Shown: positions 33,729 through 46,400, counted from the stretch's first letter. The stretch: DNA of 64,000 bases from Mermis nigrescens (GCA_036768485.1 JAVLUZ010000507.1:1745579-1809578); one strand, 5' to 3'. Numbers and translations: made by a program. The notes: generated by a model not told the origin, from the sequence alone.

Positions 33729-36700
33729 CTAAAAATTCAGCCTATTTCTTCGTAATGCTAACTAACATATTAAACAATATTCATTATCAACACACATGCA
33801 CACTGGAGGATACGGGAGGCACACGTGGGCTTGGGGGGTATGCATGCACCCCTCTCCAGAATGCCGAATACCCCCAACATTCAATTTTTGATTTTTTTCT
33901 GTTTTTTTCGCAATTTTTTGATGTTAATGGATAGTGCTCGATGAGAAACGTTAAAAAATAGTGTTTTTTCAGTGTTTTTTCGCAATAGCATCATTTTAAG
34001 ACCATTTTTTGACCTTTAAGAAACCCCTCCCCCAATATTTTGGTGCTGCCCATCTATGGGTACGGGGTGTATCCATAGTACCAAGACTTTTGAAAGGCAA
34101 ACTCCTACGCCATTTTACACCAAACCCTATTGCCCGAACCATGAAAAAGTGTAAAACGACATCTAAAAGTGAAATTCCAAGTACATGCACATTTTTTGAG
34201 CAGTAGGCTGTTTATTCATCCATCAGACACTTTTCTTTCATTATTTCGTAAATATTTAATGTTAAATGTCATTCCTTCGACCTTATTGCCATTTGTTTTC
34301 ATGCAAATTTAACAATAAATATTAATAAAGAATAAACTACAACAAATTAAGTACTAAAAATTTGACATTAAAAAACAAAATTATTCACTCATTTACCCCT
34401 CCCAGAACTTTTTAGCTTGTGCATGTAAGATTATCAATAATGAATAGAGATCGGGTGCAGCAGCAGCCTTAGGACAGAAATAAATAAGTACGCTAATGGC
34501 AGGATCTAAATTAGCCTTAAGAAGAAATCGGGTTCATTCGTACCGTAAGTATTTTTTACGAAAATATTAATGCATCATTTTCCGTGTTTTTGTTTTTTTA
34601 ATCCACAGAATGACTGCTAGGACTGACCAAGCAAAAAGTTTTAGTCTTCCAAAAACTGAAAAAACTGTTCCTCTCGATTTTTTCGAACGTGTTATTGGAG
34701 GGGAGGAGTATTAAGACCATACGTGGGCAGCACGAAAATTCTGGGGAGTCAGCAGTATCATATCTGGGCGTGGGAGCCCGAAAATGGTGATTATGCGTCA
34801 AAAACATAGTTTTTCGACGTTTCTGACGATCACACCTGGGCGTACATGGGCGTGGGGGGATTGGGGGTATGCAACCCCAGAAACAAAAATACACCCCTCA
34901 GAATTCAATTTCTGAAATTTTTGTTGGTTTTTTTCGCAATTTTTTTATGCAAATGGATAGTGCTCGATGAGAAACGTTGAAAAATGATGTTTTTTCGCCA
35001 TACCACCACACATGAGCGTGGGGGGTTTGGGAGGTATGCACCCCCCAGAAGTTGAAACACCCCCCCCAGAAATCAAAATACCCCCCAGAAAATTTTTTTT
35101 GCTTCTTTAGCAATTTTTGATGCCATTGGATAGTGCTCGATGAGAAACGTCGAAAAATGGTGTTTTTTCGCCATACAACCACTTTTAAGACCATTTTTTG
35201 ACCTTTGAAAATTTTTTCACCCCCCCCCCCCAGAGCTTTGGTGCCGCCCACCTATAGTCAAGATGGGTAAAATTGCCAAAAATGTTACTGGAAATAGAAT
35301 TCTGGGGGTCTACAGTAATCTGGGGGGAGTTTCAAATTCTGGGAGGTACAAACCCCCTCCCTCAAACCCCCACGTGTGATTAAGACCCCCAGAATGAAAC
35401 AAGGTCGATACATGATGTAACAACTCAACTATGTATTATTTAGGTATCTATACATAATGGTCATCAGAAGTAGAATCTCAATCGATGTAAAAAGGCGTTC
35501 AAAAGCAAATTTTGGTCCTGAAAATTCGGAGAGAGTGAAAATAAATCTAATATCGCTTAAGAGTCTGATACAAAATCGAATTTTTTAAATGTCAGTGGCC
35601 TAGTTAAGTTTTAATAGCTGACCAACACGTCTAATCAAATTCAGAGGCGCTGAAAGATACAACAAATAAATTCCGAACTTCCTTCTGTATGGTATACCTA
35701 AGTTTGCTCTTCATTATTAAAAACCTAGCGCAATGCATAAATGCGAAATCGGACTATTAAAATTTGAAAGGTGGAAGTAGGGCATACAATCAAAACGGTC
35801 AGTTTCCCTCACCTTAATTCCTGCTGCTACTCCCGTGGCTTGGCCGGCGACTGTAGTTTTCTTTTTACAATTTTTGAATCCTTCTAATGACGCCGATGTA
35901 TACATTTTGAGGACATTCATGTCATAGATAAATACGCGCGTATTGTTCTTAGAACATTTAATCACGCAAACGGGCAATTCTCTAAAAGGAATTCCATTGA
36001 ATTCTTTATCTAAGGTTTCGGCTGTTGGCATTATATGCTCTATAGGACTAAATAAAAAGTAAATGAGTGAATGGAACGTAAAAATGAAAAAATCGAGATC
36101 TTTCACTCAAAATTAGCCTTCCAATTGATCATTAATTAGGATCTCCTCTTCCTTCCTAAATATATTTGTTTTTTCTATATTTTTAAAATTTTTACAGTTA
36201 AAAGCATAGCGCATGCAATGCATAAATACGAAAAGCTGAGCGACAAATATATTTTACGTAGAAAATAAAAAAATTGCGCCTATACCAATAATTTCTAGGA
36301 TTTTCAAGCATTAAGAAATTTTCAGCCTCCTTATTCGTATATCCAGATGAGAACCATAGGTACATAGCCATGCCACTATAGAAGGACGGCAGTAGCAATT
36401 CAAACTCCGAAAGCTTTCATTTTACCGAGTTAAAATGCTCAAAATTTTGGGAGAAGTTAATCGGTCATTTTTAGGTGGCGGAGGTGAATGACCTTCAGTT
36501 TTAAGGCAAAAGTAAAAAAACATCCTTAATGGCTTCACATCACAACACAAATTTTTGCCTAAAATGAGGTATGGGAGACAGCCGACATCAAGTGGGTGGG
36601 GGGATCCCTCATTCTCTCTGTTACATATATGTTTAATGGATTAAATTTGAAGCAAGACAAATTCATGCATTCTCGCTTAAAATTTACACTATTTTGATGC

Positions 36701-36912
36701 ATTTTAAAAAACAGTATTTTACTCACACTAAGCCGTCTGCCGTAAAACTGATAAGTCTTCTCTCCTTCAGTACCATCGCTTATCGGTTTTTGACCCGTCT
36801 TGTATTCATCTTCAATCATTTTGACGCCAGTCAGTGACATTGATCGGTGAGCAATACATTGAATTGAATTGTGAATGTAGCGGGAAATAGATGAAACAAC
36901 AATACGATTCAT
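33558..36912 (-). CDS. MRPS11: Mitochondrial ribosomal protein uS11m, whole gene (3 coding exons)
   Basis: The coding exons are 36912-36727, 36037-35813 and 33728-33558, joined in phase 0 to give 193 aa, close to the usual ~194 aa of animal MRPS11. The product is a small-subunit mitoribosome protein that lines the platform near the mRNA exit/E site and binds 12S rRNA. The N-terminus (MNRIVVSSISRYIHNS) is basic and Ser/Arg-rich with no acidic residue, as in matrix-targeting peptides. The S11 core shows VIKCSKNNTRVFIYD, then EGFKNCKKKTTVAGQATGVAAG, quoted here only as family blocks, and the C-terminal signature GLGPGRMTAMKGM followed by NIVSITDFT. Introns of about 690 bp and 2.08 kb use GTGAGT and GTGAGG donors. 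The second intron is full of MITEs. The start is the first Met after an in-frame acceptor-like TTTTACAG (36931-36932), so a 5' non-coding exon is likely. Intact frame and conserved motifs argue for a functional gene. Confidence 0.93.
33820..34058 (-). mobile_element. MITE family A copy in MRPS11 intron 2
   Basis: It runs from CACACGTGGGCTTGG to GCTGCCCATCTATG. It lies 92 bases upstream of exon 3, so the intron tolerates insertion close to the acceptor. Confidence 0.82.
34059..34730. other. MRPS11 intron 2, mostly unique
   Basis: 34080-34300 is a diverged relative of 50320-50510 (both with CAGACACTTTTCTT and ATTATTTCG). The rest is AT-rich intron. Confidence 0.5.
34731..35256. mobile_element. 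Cluster of MITE family A copies in MRPS11 intron 2
   Basis: It holds a fragment at about 34731-34800, a minus copy at 34831-35010 (CACACCTGGGCG to GCCATACCAC) and an adjoining minus copy at about 35011-35256 ending GCCGCCCACCTATA. Confidence 0.7.
35813..36037 (-). CDS. MRPS11: MRPS11 coding exon 2 (uS11 core)
   Basis: This exon encodes 75 aa beginning HIMPTAETLD and ending GVAAGIK, followed by a GTGAGG donor at 35812. It holds the diagnostic S11 blocks: the KCSKNNT strand and the FKNCKKKTTVAGQATG segment, equivalent to the F-R-N-A-K-K-G-T-x-x-A-A-Q region of human MRPS11. The exact 5' boundary (AG at 36038-36039) is the only nearby acceptor that preserves phase 0 with the GTGAGT donor of exon 1. 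Another AG (36041-36042) would fit a different exon 1 donor. Confidence 0.9.
36440..36640. repeat. Family E remnant in MRPS11 intron 1
   Basis: It carries GGTCATTTTTAGGTGGCGG and ends CTCTGTTACATATATG, matching family E. It ends about 90 bases before the exon 1 donor. Confidence 0.5.
36727..36912 (-). CDS. MRPS11: MRPS11 coding exon 1 (targeting peptide and N-terminal extension)
   Basis: This exon encodes 62 aa from ATG at 36912 to ...YGRRLS. It ends at a strong GTGAGTA donor (36726 downwards). An acceptor-like polypyrimidine-CAG lies at 36931-36932, 19 bases before the ATG, so transcription probably starts in an upstream non-coding exon. This part is expected to be poorly conserved between species. 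The phase-0 junction to exon 2 is inferred from frame and the AG at 36038-36039. Confidence 0.85.
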
Positions 36913-36930
36913 TGCATTAAAGTCCTTTAC

Positions 36931-37949
36931 CTGTAAAATTAATTGGGCGCATATAAAACTTAACAAGCAAGGGACGTCCACAACCAGAAATAAATACGGA
37001 AGAGACGTTTTCAAGAATCTTCATAAAATTTATACATGTTCGTCAATCATGCGCAATTCAATTCACATCATTTTTCCGTTAAACGCAGACTTCGCAGTGA
37101 AAATAATATAGATTGAAAGAGACCTAAAGAAGTCCTCACAAAAACATAGAAATTCATTTGGTATTCTCTCACCTCATGGTGGAAAGGCAAAAGAGAAATA
37201 ATGTAACCCGATTTTCAAAGCGCAATCAATACCAAAAGTTGTCCATAGCGCAAGATTGACTGAAAAAATTAGACATTACGAGATTCATGTTCGTGCCATA
37301 CGGATGAATGGAAGGTGAAATATTCAATTTCTTTATTATTGAAAGAAAATGCGTTCATTTTTTAAAACAACATCTCGGGAGAATTTTTCACAGGTATAAA
37401 ACACGTTAGAAGAGAGCGCGGAAAAGAAATATGATTAAAATCGAACTAATATTGATAATTAAGAATAATTAAAAGTAATATGTAATCAACAGGTATATAA
37501 TATAATAATACTTATACAGGTACTATTTCAAAAAATTTTCATCTCAATTATTTGCTGAACAGGGACAGACTTCCTTGATCAAGACGGAGACAATTATGAC
37601 CAGACATGCACATAGGGGGGTTAAGAAAGACCCCCAGAATGAAGGAAACATTTTATGGGGAAAGTGAGGCAAAATGAAGGCCAAAAACGGATGAAAAATT
37701 AAAATTTTCTGCAAAAGTGCTTTAAATTGACCGGAAACTGTGTATTACGTAATTTACTGATTCGCGTGCTACAAAGGTTCAGATTATGTACACATGTACA
37801 GCATTACACGCTTCTCTGAGTTAAGTAAGTTGAGTGCCTTGCATAATCTACAAGGCCCGGCCGTTTTGAGGCGGGGAACGGGCCTGCTAGGCTCGGCAGG
37901 GACCGGGCGTTCGGTCGTTCCTTCGCTGCGGCGACCCCTCAGAATTATC
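36931..37949. other. MRPS11 5' flank, no recognised exon
   Basis: The sequence upstream of the MRPS11 start is AT-rich. A first non-coding exon and promoter should lie here but are not identifiable. A short GC-rich run (37850-37935, with GCCCGGCCGTTTTGAGGCGG) stands out from its AT-rich surroundings. Confidence 0.4.
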
Positions 37950-38215
37950 GATTTCCCGAAAAAAATCGTAGAAAACGTGCTTTTTTAAGCATTCTAGCTA
38001 ACTATTGGCTCAAGAGTGCCACGCGGTAGACCTTTTTGATTTTATTTTGTTCAATTTTGTACTCGAACTGTTTTCAAAGTTCTATGCTCCAGAAAGAACG
38101 AGCATTGTCAGGAACGACAAAAAGTTTTCTTGACGTTTATTCATCGTTCTTAGCTGAAAAAGGCATTTTTTAAATTATTGGGCTGGCTGAAACCCGAAAT
38201 TTCCATGGCTGTACA
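37950..38215. repeat. Dispersed repeat (ACGTTTTTGACG family)
   Basis: It contains CATTGTCAGGAACGACAAAAA and ends CATGGCTGTACATGTACG, as at 20577-20915, here more diverged. Confidence 0.5.
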
Positions 38216-38439
38216 TGTACGATCAGCAGATCCGTATTCAAGAGTGGTGGCCGCCCTTTCGGCCATAAGAAAATTTGACAAGGTAATGCACGGAAAGACA
38301 GAAAAATTGCATTGCCAGAAAATCATCATTCTTATATGCAAAGTATTTTCTATTATTTTTCCTCAAGCACAAGCAAAAAAATGACACTTTTAATAGCCTT
38401 TGGAGAATTGAGAAATTTCGTTCTCAAAGTCAGAATTTT

Positions 38440-39075
38440 GTAATGTAATGTAATGTTTATTTTCGTAGAAACATAAGTCATGCAAAACGTAGTAAAAAAA
38501 CGACAAAAAATAGGAGGAAAATGCATTAATATTATGTTCTACAGGAGGTCACTTGGGCAGTGATGCCATTTGAATTGGCCTCCGAAAAAAGCTGTTAGGT
38601 CGGTTTTTTCTAACTTATTAATAAAAGAGTTCAAAGAGTCTGAGCATCTAGTTTCGTGAGGTAATGAATTCCATCAATTGCACACTGGGTTACCATACCA
38701 ATTTTTCCTAATTTCAGTTAAGGAGTAGTTGATAAACAGGATATTTTGATCAATCTTGAAGCGGTTCTTTGAACGTTCAAAAATTTCAAATTTCCTTTTT
38801 CCGAAGTTTTTTACATATTTGAAAGTTTCATTCAGATCGATTTTGATTCTCCGTTCTTTTAATGAATCCAGGGTGAGCCGGGCTAACCTTTCCCTATAAT
38901 TCAATGCTCTATCCCTCAAAATGCGACGGGTCAAATATTTCTGAACATTTTCTAGCATAGTAATGTCCTTAAGAAAATAAGGCGACCAAATAATAGAGCA
39001 ATATTCAAGCATGCCGAAAAACGTCAAAAAAGACTTTTGCAAGCTATCCAAACGAAATTTCCGAGGTAAAGAACA
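38440..39075 (-). pseudogene. 5'-truncated LINE, reverse transcriptase C-terminus
   Basis: The minus strand encodes LEYCSIIWSPYFLKD and LENVQKYLTRRIL, parallel to LEYSTVVWNPYLIKD and VENVQRRFTKRLF of the intact LINE. The reading then hits an in-frame TGA just before WNSLPHETR. The 3' end is a short ATTAC-repeat tail (38441-38456). Its sequence differs enough from the 57-61 kb copy to be a second subfamily. Confidence 0.85.
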
Positions 39076-39639
39076 ATTTGTGTTGGGTCCGCCTCCCCCT
39101 TGACCGAATCCTGAATAGGGGACTGATTGTCAACTCAACACCAAATTTTTTCGAGTCATCAGCAAGTCTTTCAAAGCTCGTTAGATTCATTAAGTACTCG
39201 TATACGATTAATTCTTTATTTCAGCTACAGATGCAAATGCAAACGATCCATAGAACAGTAATAAAAATGACGCTACTAAATACAAGCGAATACGAAAAAA
39301 GTGAAGTTATTATGGGGTGTATTGTGATCGGCGGTAACTGAGTTCCTACAAGATGCGGAGCCAAATAATAAATTGACAAAACCGTGAATTAAAGCAGTGT
39401 ACCGTAATTCGGTGTAAATCTATTATAAAAATTCAATTGAAAAAATCGCGAAATTTCAGAGCAAATCTAGGCAAATAAGATGCGAAGTTTACACTACCTC
39501 ACTACTCAATCCTATTACTAAGATTACAGATTACTCTAAGAACTCGTGCAAAATTTTGATCCTTGGGATCAACCGTTTTGAAGAATTTAAAAAAACGAAC
39601 TTACCAGAACATGAATTACGGTAAGCATAATACATGATC
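39076..39639. other. Gene-free stretch between LINE fragment and repeat
   Basis: AT-rich; one 87-codon plus ORF (39078-39341) is not convincing. Confidence 0.35.
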
Positions 39640-39858
39640 TTGGGGAAGAGGGTTTGAGGGTTGTCCCCCCAGATTCTCGATTTTCTAAAAGTTTCCAAAA
39701 ACTTCCTAAGAGTTCGTAGAAAAGGTGCTGTTTTGAGCTATTTATTTGCTCAAAAGTGTCATATTTTCGGCGATTCACGCCATATAATCATGTTTTGCTC
39801 TAGAAAAATATAGCATCATCAGAAACGTCGAAAAACGATGTTTTTGACGCCTAACCAC

Positions 39859-40075
39859 CATAGGTGGGCGCCACTAACGTTCCGGGGGGGGTGCACAAGA
39901 TTTTTTCAAAGATCAAAGAAGGCCTTAAAAATGATGGTATGGCGAAAAAACACCATTTTCCAACGTTTCTCATCGAGCACTATCCATTGGCATCAAATAA
40001 TTGCGAAAATTTAATTCTGAGGGTAGTTTGGTTTCTGGTGGGTGCATACCCCCGAACCCCCCACGCCCAGGTATG
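39859..40075 (+). mobile_element. MITE family A copy
   Basis: It is flanked by CTAACCAC and GTAACCAC (7 of 8), from CATAGGTGGGCGCC to CACGCCCAGGTATG. It is inserted in the repeat 39640-39858, 188 bases beyond the MATH-BTB stop codon. Confidence 0.9.
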
Positions 40076-40262
40076 GTAACCACCATTTTTGCGCTCAGAA
40101 AAGGCACCTAAAAATTTCTCCCATCGCCCCGCTCCATGATTCCCATGCTGTGCGTGTCTGGTAAGCATGGTGCCAATTTACAGTAATTAACGCAACAAAT
40201 CCTGAATCAAAAAATCGAACAAAGATAGTAAAGAGGAAACATTGACAAAGGCGTATTTAAAG

Positions 40263-40486
40263 TCAGTAAATACAGGTAATGCCAATCGAGTTGACTGTTC
40301 TTTGGGCCAAATCTTTGAACAATTGGCCCATTAGAGCCGTATCCTTTGTCAATTCGTTCATCGCTTGATCACTGAAAGCTGTATTTGGTTGATTGGCCAT
40401 CAAATTCAAGCAAGCTTCTTTCAACTCGGGCAACTTGAAAACCTTGACAAAAATTTTGAGAATACCTAAATTTTGAACGAGAGAAA
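40263..40486 (-). CDS. MATH-BTB gene exon F (post-BTB helices and stop)
   Basis: This terminal exon ends at TGA 40265-40263. It reads SLVQNLGILKIFVKVFKLPE, then LKEACLNLMANQPNTAF and LTKDTALMGQLFKDLAQ, and ends in SIGITCIY. It aligns with the SPOP region after BTB ('L.vENA..iL.lADlh.ad.Lk..avdFi....'). The start at 40486 after TTTTTTAGAG is provisional; a second acceptor at 40466-40467 also keeps phase. The stretch lies about 3.7 kb from exon E and is not captured by any Met-initiated ORF. Confidence 0.78.
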
Positions 40487-43400
40487 CTCTAAAAAATCAA
40501 TAATTCAGTCAAAATAATAAATTTTGTCGAAGTAGTCGAAGAAAAGCTATATTTCCATTGTAGAACTTCATAAATTTTGCCGCTTTATTCTTGATTTACC
40601 CATTTTTTATTCATAAACAGCAAAAATATGTAAAGATAAAGAATGAACATTGAAACTTACAGAAAAACAAAACCAATAAAGACAAAAAGGACACAAGCTC
40701 GACACAGCAAAATTCAATACGATAACGAAAGTGAATTTTTAAAAAGCCAAATAGATGAGCAAAGCAATGAAGGAAGAAATTCAGTATATGCTGAATAAAT
40801 AAATCTAGAAGTAAGCGAATTAATAAAACCGATCATTAATCAGTACAACACTGAAAACAAATAATTTGGCGAACGAACAAATATACCTGCGACAGGATGG
40901 GGCAAAAAAGACGTTACCGCGATCTTACATCATAACTTGGGCTAATTAGAATATACAGGGTGTCCCAACTAGCTATCCCCAGTGTTTTTCAGTCATAACC
41001 TCCCCAATAACGGTCCAAATTTGATGAAAGTTTACCAGTTTACAACACATTTAATAACATTGTTGTAATCCTCCGAGTTTGATCAGAATTGATTAATTAC
41101 AAGGTTTGCACAATAATTTTTGTGATTGGTAATTTGTTTGTTACTTTGAATTTTTTAAATACGTAACTTTTTTGCATTTTGTTGCCATTTTTTAATTTTC
41201 TTCTATTTTACCCGGAGTGTAAAGAACAAGTAAAGTTCTACTGTAACGTTATAACATAAAGTTTTTAAATTCCGGTCAGCGACACGACTTATCAAACTCA
41301 GTTTTGCATTCTGTTTAGTCTGGTTTTTTTAAATTTAAACAATTCATTAAGCTCGATAAGAATTTTTTATTTTTTTGAAAAGTGACATATTTCTAGAGTG
41401 ACAATGTAAAGAGTATAAAGAATTTGAGGGTGGAAAAACATATTTAGGCCTGTTTTTTTGTCTGCCAACAATTCCGGTTATGAGTCCCAAGAAATTTATT
41501 CCTACAGAAATGTACTACGACTCAGGGGCTAATTTCGGCTTACCAGCAAACTTTTATACACTCAATAAGGAGTTAGATATAGGGGATGAAACTTTACACT
41601 CCAGTGGATGGTATGAAAATCAGGTTTTGTCTGAGATTTCTCCGCCAGCTTCTCCAGTTATAAGTCGGGACAAATTGGATACAATAAGAATAAAGTTCAT
41701 TCTGATGACTACACGTTGCAGCAGACCGCATTTAAAAAATTCAAGATTGAGTTACTCATGGGGTGTAAAATTCAAAATTAGAGGTTAAACATTAGGCGAA
41801 AAAACACGTTTTCTTCCGTTTTTTGAGTGTTCAATATCTCAAATATTTTGCGGAACAGGAGTTTTCCACACACAAACGTACTACGACTCAAAGCCTACAA
41901 ACTGGCCCAAACCGAATTTCTTTACAAAAAATAGGGAGTTGGGCTCAGATTTTTAAGTTTACAATGTGGCGGATAATGGAAAAATAGGTTTTTTGTCCTT
42001 TTTTTGTTCGCCACTTCCTCCTTTTAAAAGTCGGGATATGTCGAAAAGGATAAGAATAAATTAATTTTTAAGAAGTTTACATCACAGAAAATTTTGTTTA
42101 TTTATATCAATATTTAGCTTTTCGGGAGGTATAAAGTCTAAAATCGGAGGGTGGTAAACGTGTTTTTGTTTTTTTGCCAACTTCTCCGGTTACGAGTCTG
42201 GACATGATTCTAAGTCTACAAATGTACCACGTCAAACATCATATGTCAGTTGGGCGCATTTGTTTACACTCATCAGTGGTGTAAAGTGGTTTGCATTTAA
42301 CACTTATTTGTCTTCAAACCATTGTGGAGACTTAATTTTTTCATCTATGTTGATCGTAATATCAGACTTACGAATTCGACTAAAATCTGCCTTACACTCC
42401 GGTGACTGTGTAAAGTTTAAACTGAAAAGTAACTTTTTCTATAGAGTACTGCGGACAGCTAATTTTTTTAATTTTCTGCGTTCCATGACGTCAAAATTAC
42501 GAATCTGGCCTTGAAATCTTTCAATATCAGCTAGTTGTCGAGATTTCTTAAAGCAGAGTATGAATTACGCGCATGTGATATGCCACACGTGTTGTTTAAT
42601 TCGCTTTTTAAAACATACTCTTAGTGATACACGTGTCATTATAATGTATGTAAGGGTATTAATATAGTGATTTACTTGCAAACATTGATATTTTGGCATT
42701 AGACTGCATTTACGTATTGTTAATCTTTTCTGAATGCGTAATTACGTCAGTTTACACCAAGTGCCAATTCTACTTAAATTTAAACTGAATCTTTAGTCAA
42801 CATTGTACGTGTGTTTGCACAATATTGGTTGCTGGCCGTTTTCACGTCGTCTTGTACCACACTCTTCATTTTTGCTCACCCATCAATGCGCGCAATGTGG
42901 TTATTTTTCTTATTATATAGCATATTATGATAAATTTTTAATGATATATTATATTGGATCCTACGTCAAAGGAGCAGAAGCGGCTTGTTTTGTCATTCCG
43001 TCTAATATGTGTGGTTGGTTTCCTGTCGAAAACTCTTACTACGCAGATAGATTTTTGATTTCCAATTTTCAACCGATAAATCTTTTGGAATTTTTCAAAA
43101 AGTAGGGGACTATCAACTAAAAATGCTCCGATGGAACAAAAAGGACGAATATACTTGGAATTACGCGTCCTTAAGGATATAAAAGGAGGAGACTAGCTTA
43201 AAATTACCTATGCACACCTGTGAATCAACTTAAAATTATACTTCCGCTAAAAACGCATAAAATCTTTGTATATTCTGAAAAAACCTCGCCTCCACAAAAC
43301 ATTGCTCACATTGCTCAATGGCTCAAAAAAAGAGATTATTAGGAGGCCTTGATGTGTTTTTATAACCGATTTAGTTTCTCTTTAATATCAAATTTCTCTA

Positions 43401-46400
43401 ACATTTAGTTAATCGTCAATGGCATCATAAATAAATTATGACAAGCGCACCATCTTGTTAATTGCTGTCGCACAGCAATGCATACAACACTATCGTAACA
43501 ATGCATATTATGTCGTTTTTTGGTCAGTAATCGTTTCTTTTCTAGGAATAAGCTATTCGTAGAATGGATTTTTACGTCGGAGGTGCAATATACTTAGATT
43601 TTATGCGTTTTTAGCGGAAGTATAATTGTTTAGTTGATTATTTCACCTTTCACAGGCATGCATAGGTAACTTTTCCCTAGTCCCCTCCTTTTATATCATC
43701 AATGATGCGTAATTTCAAGTATATTCGTCCTTTTTGTCCCATTGGAGCATTTTTGGTTGCTAGTAACATATGAATAAGAATAAGAACTAAAATTAATTGG
43801 GATGAAGTTGAACAAACAGATGAAAATAAATAATTTAAATACGTAGATATGAATGAACCACCTGAAAAATAATAAATTAAATTAATAGATAAAAATAAAA
43901 ATAATAATAAAATAAAATAAATAAATAATCAACATATCAATAAATAAACAAATAATTAAATACATGTATGAAATAATAAATTAACAAATAAATAATATAG
44001 ATAAATAAATAATACTATAGCTAAGGAGGTACATAAACAAAATGCAAATAAATAAGCAAGTAAATCAATGGATAAAAATAAGCAAATACCACTTAATTAA
44101 ATTAATAAATGAATAAAAAGAAGATAAGTGCCGTACTTGCGCCATTTTATAACGCTTTAAAACGCAGCCGACTTCCAAACTTTGTAACAATACGGCGCAA
44201 CAAAATGATTTCAAACGTTTGACCATGTACTTTTCGGACAGGTACAGTAAATCATCGACCACTTCTTTACAATGAGTCGACAACTCGCCAGTGTAAAGGA
44301 AGAATAAGAATTCGTTTAGCGTACGCGAATCGACGTCATGAAAGACGGCGCGCCGGTCTTTTGATTCTTGGAAGCCGAAAGTCGGGTCAAACATGCGTGC
44401 GAAAAATTCATTTTGTTCTTAAGAGAAATAGTTATGAATAAATTATAAATAAATATCTAAAAAGAAATAGAAATATTTATAAACATGGGCGGATTTAGCG
44501 GGAAGAGGCCCCCCTCCCTCCCGTTACCCCACATCTGTCCAAAAAAGATGGCGAGAAATAATGTAAATATAATTTGCAATGATTTTTGACCGTCAGTGAT
44601 CAAAATTTCTCGGATTTTTTTCGGTGATTGATGCCATTGCGGCCCGGAAGTCATATTTTTGATCAGGGAATATGTTTTTAAACGATTTCATGAGCAGAAA
44701 CAGCTTTTCCAGCATAGTTTTCTTCTATTTTCAACAAGCATAGCTTTTAAAAATTTCCGACAACTGTCTCTTTGGTATTCTGTTTACAATAACCTTAAAT
44801 TATATCGAATAAAAACACAAACATCTGAAAAATTTCAAACACTTTCCTAGTTTACTCTAATAGATTGCGAATCTTGATGTGACTAGATAGAAGAAACTTA
44901 CTACGGATATAATAGAAGAATAATTATGTTTGTGAGCTTCTTAATGGTCAATAAAATAGTGATATTCTTCTTAATAATCCTGAAACAAAAGGTCATTTTG
45001 CTGTAATTTTCATGTCATAATTAGCTCGGTACGTTTAAAAAGAGCCAGAAAGTTGGCAACTCGCCTCTGTTGTGTTTTCGAAATAAGAAATATACGAAAC
45101 AGCATGTCTTTTCTGAATTTCACATTTTCAAGACAGACGCTCACGATGATATTGAACGATTCTATGATTCTATTTAAGATTATTATGTAGTGATCGACCG
45201 GAGATCCTGCTCCGGCTCCGGCCTCCGGCAAATCCGGCCATTTTTTACACTCCGGTGCTCCGGCCGGAGGACATCCAAAAATCGGCCGGAGGCCGGAGAA
45301 TTTTTTCGTTTTTTGCATAGTGACCGAACGTACTAATTGCTGACATTATGCTTATTAAATTTAGTCAGAGCACAATACAATAGCAGAAAAAGGGAATAGC
45401 ACCAAACAAAGTGTCTATCACCACCACAGTCGTAAAATATTCATTTTAGGAGGAAAGAAAATTTTTCTATTGATCAATTCATGCAATCGCTGTGAAACAA
45501 CAAGATTGCCGAGTGATGTTGAATAAACTTTTGTCGAATGTAGTCTATTTTACATAACTAAGTAGCTGGTATGCAGTTAAGATGCATGTGTACTATGGTC
45601 TAGGTCTTGTTCACAAAGATGTCCTACCGATCCACACGTGTAAATTAATATTTCTCCGGCTCCGGCCTTAGGCTCCGGCTCCGCCTGGCTCCGACCGGAG
45701 CAACATGGTCCAATCCGGCTCCGGCCTTAGGCTCCGGCCGGAGCAACATGGTCCAATCCGGCTCCGGCCGGATTTCCGGCTCCGGACACTTTGGCCGCTC
45801 CGGTCGATCACTATTATTATGAGATAAGAAATAACCAATTAAGAGATGAATAAATAAGAAATAAATAATTGGCAGAAAAAATTATTAAAAACTAAAAGAC
45901 AACATAACAAATAAATATGTATATACACATAGACAGATAAAATAAAAACTCACGAAGCTTAGAAAAATGACATTTAAATTCTACGCCATCATTCGCAACG
46001 ATGACGACATCGGGTGATTCGTTTATTTCCTGCGATAATTTATTAAAATCCGCTATAGAAACGGGTCCAAGTTGCACTGAATCGAATTCTTCTTCAACAC
46101 ACATTCCGCCATCGCTGACTCCAAACAAGACAAAAGAAAATAAAATTTTAATTCATTATCAGCAGATTCATGCATGTAACAGGAGAGATAAGAACCCCAT
46201 CACCCAAAGTTGATTGTCCTCCCATCCCCAAAAAGTCAGTAAATGTTTGACCCCCGATTTTTGAAAAAATTAAAGTTTTTGGACGGTATTTTTAGGCTGT
46301 TTTTGGCCAAAAATTGAAGATCATTCACCCCCCCCGAAATGGCCGGGAACCTTCGACCCAATATTTCGAACCGTTGCATTCATGATTAGAAATTTATGAT

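Larger units (their letters stand above)
40487..44180. other. Last intron of the MATH-BTB gene
   Basis: It contains a block of diverged ~400-bp repeats (41200-42520, with TCCGGTTATGAGTC/TCCGGTTACGAGTC and TACTACGACTC), related by GTGTAAAGTTTAAACTGAAAAG to the 14100 unit, and the TIR element 43109-43764. AT-rich AATAAATAA runs lie at 43830-44060. A sequence CAGGGTGTCCCAACTA at 40958 looks like a transposon end without a partner. Confidence 0.6.

Noticed and set aside
41480..41788. 102-codon plus-strand ORF
   Set aside because: It lies across diverged tandem repeat units whose other copies have no open frame.
42803..43105. 100-codon plus-strand ORF
   Set aside because: No domain, no splice context; it lies in the intron of the minus-strand MATH-BTB gene and ends at the TIR element.
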